Below are positions 1-7,954 of a stretch of DNA of 64,000 bases, piece after piece. The notes under the pieces were generated by a model, which worked only from the letters and a program-made list of their open reading frames with translations, ran no database searches and was not told the origin of the DNA. This DNA comes from Maribacter spongiicola. GTDB taxonomy: Bacteria; Bacteroidota; Bacteroidia; Flavobacteriales; Flavobacteriaceae. Location: positions 62,001 to 126,000 of the forward strand of contig NZ_SOAY01000012.1 of NCBI RefSeq assembly GCF_004364165.1, given 5' to 3'. Both the position numbers and the translations under genes were made by a program. Position 1 is the stretch's first letter, and each line of letters starts with the position of its first letter.

Positions 1-334
1 AAATATCTACTTCAAAATCAGAAGGGCTTACTGTATTGGGGTCGAAACTATATCCACACTCCCCAACGGCAATGATAAAAATTTCCTTTTCGTGTTCCTC
101 CCATTCTTCAATGGTATTAAAGAACACTTCGATATTGTTTTGATAAAGACCATAAGCCTTGGCAAAATCACAATCCAGATATGAGCCATCAATAAATTGT
201 ATTTCGTACTCTTCTACGGGGTCGCCATAATCATTTTTATTACTTGCGGCTTTAGCTTTATAAGTTTCATAGTCATTGAAATAAAAACCGTTTGCAGAAA
301 TATCGTAAGGTTGTGCATGTAGTTGAACAGTCAT
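1..334 (-). CDS. ardA: ArdA-family antirestriction protein, C-terminus cut by window edge
   Basis: ArdA proteins mimic DNA and block type I restriction enzymes, protecting incoming conjugative DNA. I translated the minus strand from the ATG at 332-334. It opens MTVQLHAQPYDISANGFYF, continues through GDPVEEYEIQFIDGS and is very acidic afterwards (VFFNTIEEWEEHEKE), which matches the N-terminal half of ArdA family members from Bacteroidetes conjugative elements. About 111 codons are visible and the frame stays open to base 1, so the C-terminus lies outside the window. The product should act in the recipient cytoplasm just after transfer. Its place beside mobilisation genes fits an element-borne antirestriction gene. 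The family call rests on motif recognition, not on a database search. Confidence 0.75.
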   Translation of the reverse strand, partial: MTVQLHAQPYDISANGFYFNDYETYKAKAASNKNDYGDPVEEYEIQFIDGSYLDCDFAKAYGLYQNNIEVFFNTIEEWEEHEKEIFIIAVGECGYSFDPNTVSPSDFEVDI

Positions 335-470
335 TTTCAGTTCCTTTTGTTTTGGTTTTAAAGAAAACGGCTATGCCGCTTCTCTTGAAAACCTGAACTG
401 CTGGCGAAGCATGGGGGTAACAAGTGCAATGAAAATCTGTATCGTTTAGGTGCGGGCAGGGGCGTTTATG

Positions 471-522
471 CCACAACACGGCTATACTTATTTTTGTTGT
501 GGGCGTGAGGGGTAAAGCCCCT
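471..522. repeat. Two small inverted repeats between ardA and the 581 ORF
   Basis: The ardA upstream gap (335-580) contains two hairpins. CCACAACA at 471-478 pairs with TGTTGTGG at 495-502. AGGGG at 508-512 pairs with CCCCT at 518-522. They lie between divergently read genes, so they are more likely regulatory or transfer-related structures than terminators. Neither is followed by a T-run. No gene is visible in this gap. Confidence 0.35.
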
Positions 523-580
523 TAGTAAATTCTTCTATTTTTTCAGGCACTACCTAAATAGGAATCCGTACATTTATTCT

Positions 581-739
581 ATGATTAGAATGAAGGTAAA
601 AGACGGTTTTTCTATTTCAATATCAGGAAGGAATCTTGATAAATTGGATTTATCCTCTTTTAGCGTGGAGCATAGTAAAATCCCTAATTCTGAACGTCTT
701 GATTTTAAAAAAGTATTATTAAATCAAAAGAAAGCATGA
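581..739 (+). CDS. Small hypothetical protein (52 aa), coupled to the next gene
   Basis: A 52-codon open frame starts at ATG 581 (MIRMKVKDGFSISISGR...) and stops at TGA 737-739. Its stop overlaps the ATG of the next gene (736) in an ATGA arrangement, the usual sign of translational coupling, and this is the main reason to regard it as real. The product is basic and soluble and has no motif I recognise. A second in-frame ATG at 590 is an alternative start. It lies on the conjugative element and reads away from ardA. Function unknown. Confidence 0.5.
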   Translation: MIRMKVKDGFSISISGRNLDKLDLSSFSVEHSKIPNSERLDFKKVLLNQKKA

Positions 740-1062
740 AACAGGACAGCCCAAATAATCCCGAACTACGCCCATTACCTTGGCATATACTAACAGAAAA
801 AACGTCAAGTTCGGAAGAACGAAAAGGGCGGTTAATTCATGTGGAAGAACCGAAATTTGAATGTCGTTTCTATATAGGAAATGAGGAAATAGAAACCAAA
901 GGGCTTTCAAGTCTAAATACTGAAACGGGCGTATTATTGTACGATGTAGTTTTGCCAAAAGACGAAAACATTGCATCTAACATCAGGGAAATTAATGGAT
1001 GGATGAAAGAGGGGGCTAGGGTTTTATATGACATGCTGTATCTGCCTTATTTTAGAAAATAA
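736..1062 (+). CDS. Hypothetical protein of the conjugative element (108 aa)
   Basis: The gene encodes a 108-residue soluble protein opening MKQDSPNNPELRPLPWHIL, with no signal peptide or membrane segment. Its ATG overlaps the stop of the 52-aa gene before it, so the two form a two-gene operon. A strong hairpin terminator follows at 1076. I recognise no domain. The position between ardA and mobilisation genes suggests an accessory role in element maintenance, but nothing in the sequence defines it. Confidence 0.6.
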   Translation: MKQDSPNNPELRPLPWHILTEKTSSSEERKGRLIHVEEPKFECRFYIGNEEIETKGLSSLNTETGVLLYDVVLPKDENIASNIREINGWMKEGARVLYDMLYLPYFRK

Positions 1063-1075
1063 CCGCTAAATAAAA

Positions 1076-1110
1076 AAGCTGCATACCTTTAGGTTATGCA
1101 GCTTCATTTT
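1076..1110. terminator. Bidirectional intrinsic terminator
   Basis: AAGCTGCATA (1076-1085) pairs exactly with TATGCAGCTT (1095-1104), with extra CCT/AGG pairing in the loop. An A-run precedes the hairpin and a T-rich tract follows. It separates the convergent genes ending at 1062 (+) and 1128 (-) and can serve both. Confidence 0.8.
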
Positions 1111-1127
1111 TTCGTAAACTTCAAAAA

Positions 1128-1598
1128 TTAATTTGCACTAAAAACATTGTATTTGCTTTTAGCTATAAACTCCCAAAAGCTTTTACATGTTACTTCTGTA
1201 CTAAATTCGGGATTAAATATTTCAGCAATTAAAACCCATCTTTTCACAAATCCATGTGCATAAGGGTCATAACGTTCACATGTTACACGTTTGTTTCTAT
1301 AGTCATGTCTCAAACGAACAGCAAAACCTTGGGTAATGAAATATTGAAAATCTCTACGGTTCAATGAGGGGTCAATATTTAACTTAACATTTTCGTAACT
1401 GTTTATTGCAATATGCTCCCAAAAATTAATGGCGTTTACTTTTTTAAAATGTTCTTTTTCGATAAGCTTTGCCATACGCCAATCAGAAACAAAATCTTGT
1501 TTCGATAAGTCGTAACGTTCTACTTCATCCCATTTTCCTTGTCCGTCAAGTTCCACCCTTACCGAATGGACACCTTGAATATAATATAAATACCCCAT
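1128..1598 (-). CDS. Hypothetical protein built from two internal repeats (156 aa)
   Basis: No known family is recognised. The protein is a tandem duplication of a unit of roughly 70 residues. The first copy carries VERYDLSKQDFVSDW and later INFWEHIAINSYENV. The second carries CERYDPYAHGFVKRW and later KSFWEFIAKSKYNVF. Each copy begins with a VRV/VRL strand segment, then the ERYD motif, then FV-x-x-W, and ends with FWE-x-IA-x-x-x-Y. There is no signal peptide. The gene is 33 bp upstream of the coupling-protein gene's stop-side end and is read in the same direction, after it, so it may be the last gene of the mobilisation operon. Confidence 0.65.
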   Translation of the reverse strand: MGYLYYIQGVHSVRVELDGQGKWDEVERYDLSKQDFVSDWRMAKLIEKEHFKKVNAINFWEHIAINSYENVKLNIDPSLNRRDFQYFITQGFAVRLRHDYRNKRVTCERYDPYAHGFVKRWVLIAEIFNPEFSTEVTCKSFWEFIAKSKYNVFSAN

Positions 1599-1631
1599 AA
1601 CCGAATATTTTACATAGTTTGTGTGTTTGAA

Positions 1632-3767
1632 TTAATACGTGTTCTTGCCATACTGACTTCGCTTGAAAAGCTTAAAGAAAGGTACTCTTTTTAGCTTTAA
1701 CGGATGCCCTTGTCTTGGAATAACTAATTGATTTTTTGTTCCCACATCTAAGAAGGTAGCAACTTCAACCGCTTCCATTAATTTATAGTTGCGTTCGCCT
1801 TCTTTAGCTTTTAGAGTATAGCTGCCTAAAATCTCTGAAATGTAGTTTGCAGTCTTATTATCTTTTTTATCCAAAGCGAAGATTTGCAAATCACTACTTC
1901 CCAAAAAATCCGAAGCATTTTTATAGTTGGTCGTCAATTGTTCGATATTCTGAAGAATGAACCAAAATTTAATATGACTACTGGCTGCAATGGTTATTTT
2001 TCTAGCTGCCGGCGCAAAGTAACCTAGCTTGCTAAATTCCTCCATAAGAAACAAAACCCTGCGTTTAGAGCCTTTGGGTTGGGGCGTTACATGGGTACTG
2101 CATTTATTCAGCCCAGTTGTAAAAAAACTAGCGGTAAGACGGCTGAATTTTTCCAAATGTTCTTCGGGTAATATTAGAAAAATACTAGCTTCTTTTGTTT
2201 TGGCATCAGCCAAACTAAAATCGCTTTTATGGCATATTATTTTTTGTATAGATGGCGAATTTATCCAATCAATTCCTCTAGTTAGTGTCGTGAGAATTGC
2301 CCCTTTTTCAGCTTTAGCCCCTGCTGTAGTCAAAACGCTTGCGGCTTCTTTTGCTGCACCATTCACAGCGTTATTGGTAGTTAATGCGGTTTTGATAAAG
2401 GCATCAATTTTTAAAGGGCTAAATTCTGTTGGTTCGGCTTCGCCGTACTTGATAAAATTAAAAACTGTTCCTAAATGGCGTTGCTCGTCCTTTAAAAAAG
2501 GGTCTGATAGAACATAGGCGATAACCCCGCGTAATACGATTTGTGCGGTTTCCCTAAAGTGTGCCGTATTTCCTTTTTCATTATCTGATTTTTCAATACA
2601 GGCTTCCGCCAATGTCTTTATATGCTCACGGGCTTCAATATGTTCAACATCAATCTCATCAAGCGGATTCCAATGTGAATTTCTTAAAGTTACACCTGAA
2701 TTTTTCTTACCGATAACCACATTAAAAGGGTCAATAACGAAAAACGGGCGTTGTTTGCTTCTTCGTTTCCATACCACTTGAGTAATTTCGCCTTTGGGGT
2801 CTAAAGCGATAATACCCCCTGAATAGTTCAATACATTGGTGTAAATTACATCAACGGATTTTCCACCCCTTGTTCCTGCAACCAAAATATGATGCCATTG
2901 GTTTTTTACGCCAATATTCCTTCCCCTAAATTGAAAATCATTTTCAAATAAGGTTCTGCCGTAAAAAATGGTACTCTCTGCACTAAACCAAATGCGGTTT
3001 CTATTTTTAAAAAACCAAGCCCCAATATCCTTTTTAAAAAAACTATTAAAACCGCCCCATCTTGCTGTGACACCTTCATGTGAAGTGGTAAACCACCGCT
3101 GATAAATACCAGTTTCTTTAATGTATTCTATGGAAATTAAAATGAGGTTTTTAAAATATAGAATGATGACTGGAACTAGAATCATCCAGAATAAATACCA
3201 AATGTATTTAGAAGGATATAAATAATGTAAAACGCCAAATAAGATGAAAACATTAATGTTGTTTATTGTATAAAATTTTCTGCTTTTAATTTTGTTTTGG
3301 CTGATAAGGTACACGCCTCCAAAATGTATTATAGCTATTAAGGCTGCTGCTATATATACGGGTATTGCTATTTCATTTGGCAACTTTTCAAAGTAAAAAC
3401 CGTAGAAGAAAAAGAAATAAAGCAAGCATAAAAGAGGAATAAAATATTTTGCATTTCTAAACCACCGAAGCCTAACAACTGCGAGTTTAGAAGCAAACAT
3501 TAACCAAAATATAAAGCATAGTATTATGCCACCGACTAAAATAAAAAATGTTAGTTCTCCTTCGTTTTCTAACAGAACATCCCATATTCTGATACGCCTA
3601 TTCTTCCAATTATAAAGGTTGAACGCCGACCAATCGGGTAAATTTTTCCAAATCGAGCGACTTACAAGTAAGCCATAAATACAGATTAAAATAATTGCCA
3701 CACCATAATTAATACGTGCGGTAAATCCATTTTTTCTGTTTGCTGCGGGTGTGTGTTTTGCTTTCAT
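1632..3767 (-). CDS. Type IV coupling protein, VirD4/TraG family (MobC of CTnDOT-like elements)
   Basis: Coupling proteins are membrane ATPases that deliver the relaxase-DNA complex to the conjugation channel. The 711-residue product has several hydrophobic segments in its first 210 residues (about 21-36, 73-94, 107-124, 134-156 and 188-208). A Walker A loop GTRGGKS follows at 298-304, then IIALDPKGE, then a Walker B-like stretch LFLMEEFSKLG near 570. This is the normal TraG/VirD4 layout and length. It sits in the mobilisation region with the relaxase (4833-6521) and its accessory protein, as mobC does in Bacteroides conjugative transposons. It is 26 bp downstream of a small coiled-coil gene and probably cotranscribed with it. 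The family is clear. The name mobC is by analogy. Confidence 0.88.
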   Translation of the reverse strand: MKAKHTPAANRKNGFTARINYGVAIILICIYGLLVSRSIWKNLPDWSAFNLYNWKNRRIRIWDVLLENEGELTFFILVGGIILCFIFWLMFASKLAVVRLRWFRNAKYFIPLLCLLYFFFFYGFYFEKLPNEIAIPVYIAAALIAIIHFGGVYLISQNKIKSRKFYTINNINVFILFGVLHYLYPSKYIWYLFWMILVPVIILYFKNLILISIEYIKETGIYQRWFTTSHEGVTARWGGFNSFFKKDIGAWFFKNRNRIWFSAESTIFYGRTLFENDFQFRGRNIGVKNQWHHILVAGTRGGKSVDVIYTNVLNYSGGIIALDPKGEITQVVWKRRSKQRPFFVIDPFNVVIGKKNSGVTLRNSHWNPLDEIDVEHIEAREHIKTLAEACIEKSDNEKGNTAHFRETAQIVLRGVIAYVLSDPFLKDEQRHLGTVFNFIKYGEAEPTEFSPLKIDAFIKTALTTNNAVNGAAKEAASVLTTAGAKAEKGAILTTLTRGIDWINSPSIQKIICHKSDFSLADAKTKEASIFLILPEEHLEKFSRLTASFFTTGLNKCSTHVTPQPKGSKRRVLFLMEEFSKLGYFAPAARKITIAASSHIKFWFILQNIEQLTTNYKNASDFLGSSDLQIFALDKKDNKTANYISEILGSYTLKAKEGERNYKLMEAVEVATFLDVGTKNQLVIPRQGHPLKLKRVPFFKLFKRSQYGKNTY

Positions 3768-3793
3768 AATGTATAGATTTTAGTTAGAATGGA

Positions 3794-4084
3794 TTAATCC
3801 TCAAACAAGTCCAATCCTTCGCCTTGGTCTTGTTCTTTTTCTCTTATGTCTTGATGCTGTATTTCAGCAATGGTAATTTCTATTTGCTTAATCTGTTCGA
3901 ACAACTGATTTCGTTGTGCTTCGGCTTCGGGGCTGCCCTGAATGTTCTCTAGGGCTTGGTACTGCTCCCGTGTGTGGTCTAGTAATTCGTTGTAATGTTC
4001 GATTTGCTTTTCGCTGCTGCTTTCTTTAGAAAATAATCCCATAATGTTACTTTTTTGATTAAAAAATCCTTTTAGCTTTATCAT
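3794..4084 (-). CDS. Small acidic coiled-coil protein upstream of the coupling protein
   Basis: The 96-residue product is dominated by a charged helical region (EKQIEHYNELLDHTREQYQ, then EAQRNQLFEQIKQIEITIA) that should form a coiled coil, and it ends in an acidic tail. The most upstream ATG is at 4084. An internal ATG at 4042 begins MGLFSKESSS and is an equally good start, giving 82 residues. The gene precedes the coupling-protein gene on the same strand. Acidic tails ending in EDxxxGL/DL also occur on the relaxase and on the 4171 and 7708 products, hinting at a shared C-terminal signal. Function unknown. Confidence 0.55.
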   Translation of the reverse strand: MIKLKGFFNQKSNIMGLFSKESSSEKQIEHYNELLDHTREQYQALENIQGSPEAEAQRNQLFEQIKQIEITIAEIQHQDIREKEQDQGEGLDLFED

Positions 4085-4107
4085 TTTAATGTAATTAAAC
4101 CAATAAG

Positions 4108-4153
4108 TTACTTACAAATGTAAGTAATCTTTTGTGTTATTTACATATATTTG
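4108..4153 (+). promoter_or_regulatory. Perfect inverted repeat and promoter -7 element before the 4171 gene
   Basis: TTACTTAC (4108-4115) and GTAAGTAA (4120-4127) form a perfect 20-bp inverted repeat with a four-base centre. TATATTTG at 4146-4153 matches the Bacteroidetes -7 consensus TAnnTTTG, 17 bp before ATG 4171. The repeat covers the -33 area of this promoter and also lies just upstream of the divergent gene starting at 4084. It is therefore a candidate operator for both directions. Confidence 0.55.
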
Positions 4154-4170
4154 CTATAAATCAGTAACCA

Positions 4171-4803
4171 ATGGATGAAGAAGCCTTTAAGTTTTCTGGA
4201 AAATCAACTAGAAAGTGGGTAGCGCAACCAAAGGGAAAACCTAAAGAAAAGGTTAGCCCCAAAGAATCAGGTGAAACCCCTGTAAGAGATATGTTTTTGG
4301 AACATTTAGAGGAAAGGTCTAAATCATTGTCGGATTATGAACAAAATATAGACACCCTAACGGACGTAATAGGTTCTAAGGATTTCCTTGATACAATGCT
4401 AAGTTCAAAACTTACTTTCAGGCAAGCAATCGAACAAAATAAGTATGCTGCTGCTTTTTTGAGCAATGACAACTCAAAATTTGAAAAATTGATTGATACG
4501 CTAGGCGAAAGTTTTGAATATGTGCATTCCGAAGCCATACGAAATTCAAGGAATACGGCTTTAGGAAAAGAAAGCAAAAGCAATGCTGATATCTTTGCTC
4601 AAACAATGGGTGAACACTTGAATAAAGTGCGTGATGAAGGGCATACAACAATGCGTTCGATTGCCGAAAGATTTAACAAATTGGGTGTTAAATCCGCTCG
4701 GGGTTACGATTGGTCGCACACTACAGTTAACCAATTGATTAAAAGACGTAAGGCTTTGGGTTTGGAAACCGATACCAAGGATGCAGGACTTGATATGGAT
4801 TAA
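4171..4803 (+). CDS. Hypothetical protein with recombinase-like C-terminal HTH (210 aa)
   Basis: The first ~130 residues are charged and match nothing I know. The C-terminal part (about 155-198) reads MRSIAERFNKLGVKSARG, then WSHTTVNQLIKRRKALG. This resembles the helix-turn-helix that follows the catalytic domain in large serine recombinases and some invertases, but no catalytic domain is present. The gene is the only plus-strand gene inside the mobilisation region. It is read divergently from the coupling-protein operon and is preceded by a perfect inverted repeat. I infer a DNA-binding regulator or relaxosome accessory protein. It ends in an acidic AGLDMD tail. Confidence 0.6.
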   Translation: MDEEAFKFSGKSTRKWVAQPKGKPKEKVSPKESGETPVRDMFLEHLEERSKSLSDYEQNIDTLTDVIGSKDFLDTMLSSKLTFRQAIEQNKYAAAFLSNDNSKFEKLIDTLGESFEYVHSEAIRNSRNTALGKESKSNADIFAQTMGEHLNKVRDEGHTTMRSIAERFNKLGVKSARGYDWSHTTVNQLIKRRKALGLETDTKDAGLDMD

Positions 4804-4832
4804 TTAATACTCAAACAATTTATATTTTAGTA

Positions 4833-6521
4833 TTAAATCTCTAAGCCTTCGTCTTGGTCTAAATCTTTGCTGTTTTCTTGTTCGATTTCCTTAAACTCCA
4901 TCCATATACGGCGTTCTTCCGCACTATTAAATTCAGGAATTTCACTTCCTTCTTTTCCTAATTCCTCGTCTAACTTTTGTTTTTCCAAGGCTTCAAATTC
5001 TTTAGCAATGCGCTCCTGCTCGGCTTGTTGCTCCAATGCTTTTTCGTTGGCTTTAAAATCTTCTGCTATGCGCTTAATTCTACCAACTTTTTTACGCTGT
5101 CTAGGCGTTTTACCAGTTACGCTATTTCCTAAGCGTGCTGCTGCTTCGGGGCTTGCTTCGGCTTCTTTGATAATCTCGCCTTCATCTTCCATTTTTTGCT
5201 GCGCTGCTTCGATAGTTTCTTTGCTCTGGTCGGTCTTACCTTCCAAGGTTTCTATTTCGGCAAAGCCTTGTTTTTCAAGTTCCTTTTTTATTTGCCATTC
5301 TCGCCCTTTATAAATGGCTTCAATATCAATTTTAAAACGGCGCATTTGCTCGTCTAGTTGCTTTTCTCGGTTTTGCAGATTGTCGTAGGCTTCCTCAAAT
5401 TGTTCACGTTTGAACAATCGAGAACCTACACCGTGAACCTTCGCATATTCCTCCTTGGCATCTTTTAACCGTTCTCGGCTTCCTTCGATGTCGTGGCGTT
5501 CCTTCGCTTTATTGATGCGCTTTCCAAAGTAATCATCAAAACTTTTTGATTTTTCTTGTTTGGCAATACGTTTGCGCTTCGCTTCAAGTGCTTCCTGTTT
5601 TTCGGCTTTTTGTCTACCAGAAACATTGGCGGCATCTTCTAGTTTTCGTTGCTGTTCCGCTTCGGCTGCATCGCGGTCAAAAGGTTCGTTCTCTTTTTTA
5701 ATCCTCTCGGAAAGGTCGTCCACATTTGGCAAAGCATCACGGTCAATGTCTTCAAATTTTTTCTTCATATCCCTAGTGGAATGACCATCTATAACCTTGG
5801 CAATATTGACCATATTCCCCTTGTCATCTACGGCTAAAAGAAAACGACGACCACGGGCAAGCTGTAAACCTTCCTGTTCCAATGCATTCTTAAAACTCTT
5901 TCCATCGTCCGAAGCATTATAAGCTCGTGTAACCTGAATCCCATGTCTCGCCTTTTGGGTTTCGGTGTAATATCGTGCGCCGTCCTTCTCACGTAATTGA
6001 GCGTTCAAAACTCGATTTTCGCAATGTATGCCGTGTTCTTTTTCGTATTCCAATGCCCACGCTTGCAATGCTTTTCTATCCAGTCCAATATGCGTTCGCT
6101 TGCCCGTTTCGGGGTTGGTCAAATTAGCGACAATATGAACATGGGCATGGTCGGTATCATTATGCGCTACTAAATAATATTCATTATTAGATAAACCTAA
6201 ATGCCCCAAGGTTGCCAAAGCCATTTCCCTTTGGTGTTCCTCATTCGGGGTTTCCCTATGCGCCCATGAAAGGGAATAATGGTAAACACTTCCTGTTTCT
6301 GTTTTGCGCCCTGCTGTGCTGCTCCCGTTCTCAATTTTAAGCTGTTGCGAGTTCATGTCCGTCCAAGCCATTACCTTGGCAGCCTTAAAAATATCATTGG
6401 TGTACATATTGCCCGTTTCCGTCCAAGCCACACGCTCGTCCGTTTCGGCTTTCTTATCGTGCATAAGATAATCCGTAACGCCTTTAAAGCTATATCCCTG
6501 ACTATTGACCCTCGGTATCAT
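4833..6521 (-). CDS. Conjugative relaxase (MobB/MOB-type nickase)
   Basis: Relaxases nick one strand at oriT and stay bound to the 5' end during transfer. The 562-residue product has the relaxase/mobilisation nuclease fold in its first ~250 residues. The three-histidine metal motif is HAHVH at 125-129, within LVAHNDTDHAHVHIVANL. The N-terminal segment contains candidate tyrosines (Y10, Y18). The rest (about 260-550) is a long charged coiled-coil region and the C-terminus is acidic. The start ATG overlaps the accessory gene by 20 bp, so the two are coupled. By position it corresponds to mobB of CTnDOT-type elements. It could act in cis on the candidate oriT at 6917-6984. Confidence 0.88.
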   Translation of the reverse strand: MIPRVNSQGYSFKGVTDYLMHDKKAETDERVAWTETGNMYTNDIFKAAKVMAWTDMNSQQLKIENGSSTAGRKTETGSVYHYSLSWAHRETPNEEHQREMALATLGHLGLSNNEYYLVAHNDTDHAHVHIVANLTNPETGKRTHIGLDRKALQAWALEYEKEHGIHCENRVLNAQLREKDGARYYTETQKARHGIQVTRAYNASDDGKSFKNALEQEGLQLARGRRFLLAVDDKGNMVNIAKVIDGHSTRDMKKKFEDIDRDALPNVDDLSERIKKENEPFDRDAAEAEQQRKLEDAANVSGRQKAEKQEALEAKRKRIAKQEKSKSFDDYFGKRINKAKERHDIEGSRERLKDAKEEYAKVHGVGSRLFKREQFEEAYDNLQNREKQLDEQMRRFKIDIEAIYKGREWQIKKELEKQGFAEIETLEGKTDQSKETIEAAQQKMEDEGEIIKEAEASPEAAARLGNSVTGKTPRQRKKVGRIKRIAEDFKANEKALEQQAEQERIAKEFEALEKQKLDEELGKEGSEIPEFNSAEERRIWMEFKEIEQENSKDLDQDEGLEI

Positions 6522-6852
6522 GTAACAATCTATTGAGAACGGTTTCTAATTTTTCGATAGTTCCGAAAAGCAAATCATGTTCTTGGGCGGTTAGCCCTCC
6601 AATATGAGTACGCTTTACATACTGATTCAAGTTGTTTCCGATGCCCAAAAGTTGGCGAACCATACCCGTATCAGCTTTACTTTCTTTAACGACGATTTTC
6701 CCCTTTGTACCCACTCGGCGCATATATTCCGAAAGTGTAAAACCCGCTTGCGCTGCCCTTGTATCAATAGCAGCACGTTCCGATTTTGTGCATCGGGTAC
6801 GTGGCAAATGTGCATCGAAAACAATCTTTTTTTTCGCTTTGGGCTTTGGCAT
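6502..6852 (-). CDS. Relaxosome accessory protein (MobC/RHH-like mobilisation protein)
   Basis: The 116-residue basic product looks like a ribbon-helix-helix mobilisation protein. It has a lysine-rich N-terminus (PKPKAKKK), a central helix pair (SERAAIDTRAAQAGFTLSEY) and a C-terminal signature close to MobC (GIGNNLNQYVKRTHIGG). Such proteins bind oriT and help the relaxase melt the nick region. Its 3' end overlaps the relaxase gene by 20 bp. The non-coding stretch just upstream (6853-7128) holds a long inverted repeat suited to be its target. Confidence 0.8.
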   Translation of the reverse strand: MPKPKAKKKIVFDAHLPRTRCTKSERAAIDTRAAQAGFTLSEYMRRVGTKGKIVVKESKADTGMVRQLLGIGNNLNQYVKRTHIGGLTAQEHDLLFGTIEKLETVLNRLLHDTEGQ

Positions 6853-6916
6853 TTCTTTACTTTTTTTTAAAGCCTTTCGGCTATCCTTTTAGGGGATGCA
6901 ACGGGGATTACTCCCC

Positions 6917-6984
6917 TTGCCAAGATTGGGAAATATTAGTAGCAAAAATTACGAATTTGTAGCTACATTTCCCCATCTTGCTAA
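6917..6984. repeat. Imperfect inverted repeat, candidate oriT
   Basis: The 276-bp gap 6853-7128 lies upstream of the accessory and relaxase genes. TTGCCAAGATTGGGAAAT (6917-6934) is matched by ATTTCCCCATCTTGCTAA (6967-6984), whose reverse complement agrees at 15 of 18 positions. A nested GTAGC/GCTAC pair lies inside. A short GGGGA/TCCCC hairpin (6903-6916) precedes it. Inverted repeats beside the nick site are typical of oriT and the placement is right, but no nick consensus can be named from sequence alone. Confidence 0.45.
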
Positions 6985-7128
6985 GCTGCACTTTTACTAA
7001 TTTACGTTTTTCCTTAAACCTAAGCAATTTTATAACAAATATTCATCCACAGGCATCCCGTAAGGATTGCCCTATCGGGCAAAACTTTTATTAAAAATGT
7101 GCTGTCTAAAAAAAGAAAAAGGGTGATT

Positions 7129-7698
7129 TTAAAATGGGTCTTTATCCCAATCGCTAAAAATTGGGCGTTCTATTGTTCGGTGTTCGTCTTGGCGTAAAGG
7201 CGGTAAAATTTCTATATGCTGCTCGTCCTCATAATTAATCAGGTAAGAGCTATTGAAATTCTGTTTTTGCCAGAATGCAGAACTGGAACGGAAGGGCAAA
7301 TCAAAGAACTCTTTACAATACCAAGTAAATGTTTGCGGGTCGTCACTTCCTGTCGTAAATGGAAATTCCTGACCATAATATTTAAGCGTTGGACAAAGCG
7401 AACGAGCCATAATAATGAGAGAATATAATTCATTTGAAAATGCTTTATTGTCTGTAACGCCTATTAATCCAAGATAGGTGTTATACGCTACGTGCAATCT
7501 ATGCAGTTGCTTAGGGTCAATTTTAAAAACCTTTAATTCTGCTTCGCTTGTGTAGAACTGGCTTGTATCTTCATTGAGATACGAATGATTTTTGATAACG
7601 GGATTAGGATATTTAATCGCCCATTGTCCTACCATATCAACAAGCAATGAACGTAACTGCATTTGTTCATCTATTTCCATTCTCAATTTTTTTATCAA
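7129..7698 (-). CDS. Hypothetical protein of the conjugative element (189 aa)
   Basis: The gene encodes a soluble 189-residue protein starting MIKKLRMEIDEQMQLRSLL. It has no signal peptide and no motif I can name. It is 9 bp downstream of the 81-aa gene (7708-7953), which is itself 1 bp from the HTH gene (7955-8227), so the three look like one transcription unit read toward the mob genes. It probably belongs to the element core, but its role is unknown. Confidence 0.6.
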   Translation of the reverse strand: MIKKLRMEIDEQMQLRSLLVDMVGQWAIKYPNPVIKNHSYLNEDTSQFYTSEAELKVFKIDPKQLHRLHVAYNTYLGLIGVTDNKAFSNELYSLIIMARSLCPTLKYYGQEFPFTTGSDDPQTFTWYCKEFFDLPFRSSSAFWQKQNFNSSYLINYEDEQHIEILPPLRQDEHRTIERPIFSDWDKDPF

Positions 7699-7707
7699 AC
7701 AAAAGAC

Positions 7708-7953
7708 TTAGTATTCCATACCCATATCTTCACTTTCATCTAAATCGTTTTCTTGTTCAACTTGTTCAAATTCTTCTCTAATTCTATCCTTCTCATATTG
7801 CAGCTCGCCGCCCTCAAACCCCATTCGGTAATCTTCGGGCAAATTCTCTGCACTTAGAACTGTCTCTTTCATTTCAGGGGTATGCCTACTAATTTCATAG
7901 CCATGATTAAAACCCTTTAAAAAATCTGCGGATGGCTCAATTGTTTCTTCCAT
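7708..7953 (-). CDS. Small acidic hypothetical protein (81 aa)
   Basis: The product is strongly acidic (MEETIEPSADFLKGFNHGYE, ending DLDESEDMGMEY). Glycine-bearing helices such as FLKGFNHGYE and YRMGFEGGELQYE suggest two similar short segments. It lies 1 bp after the HTH gene and 9 bp before the 189-aa gene. Its acidic tail resembles those of the relaxase and the 3794 and 4171 products. No function can be assigned. Confidence 0.55.
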   Translation of the reverse strand: MEETIEPSADFLKGFNHGYEISRHTPEMKETVLSAENLPEDYRMGFEGGELQYEKDRIREEFEQVEQENDLDESEDMGMEY

Positions 7954-7954
7954 T

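Noticed and set aside
7067-7082. TTGCCC/GGGCAA hairpin as a terminator
   Set aside because: It is short, no proper T-run follows in either direction, and the gene positions do not call for a terminator there.
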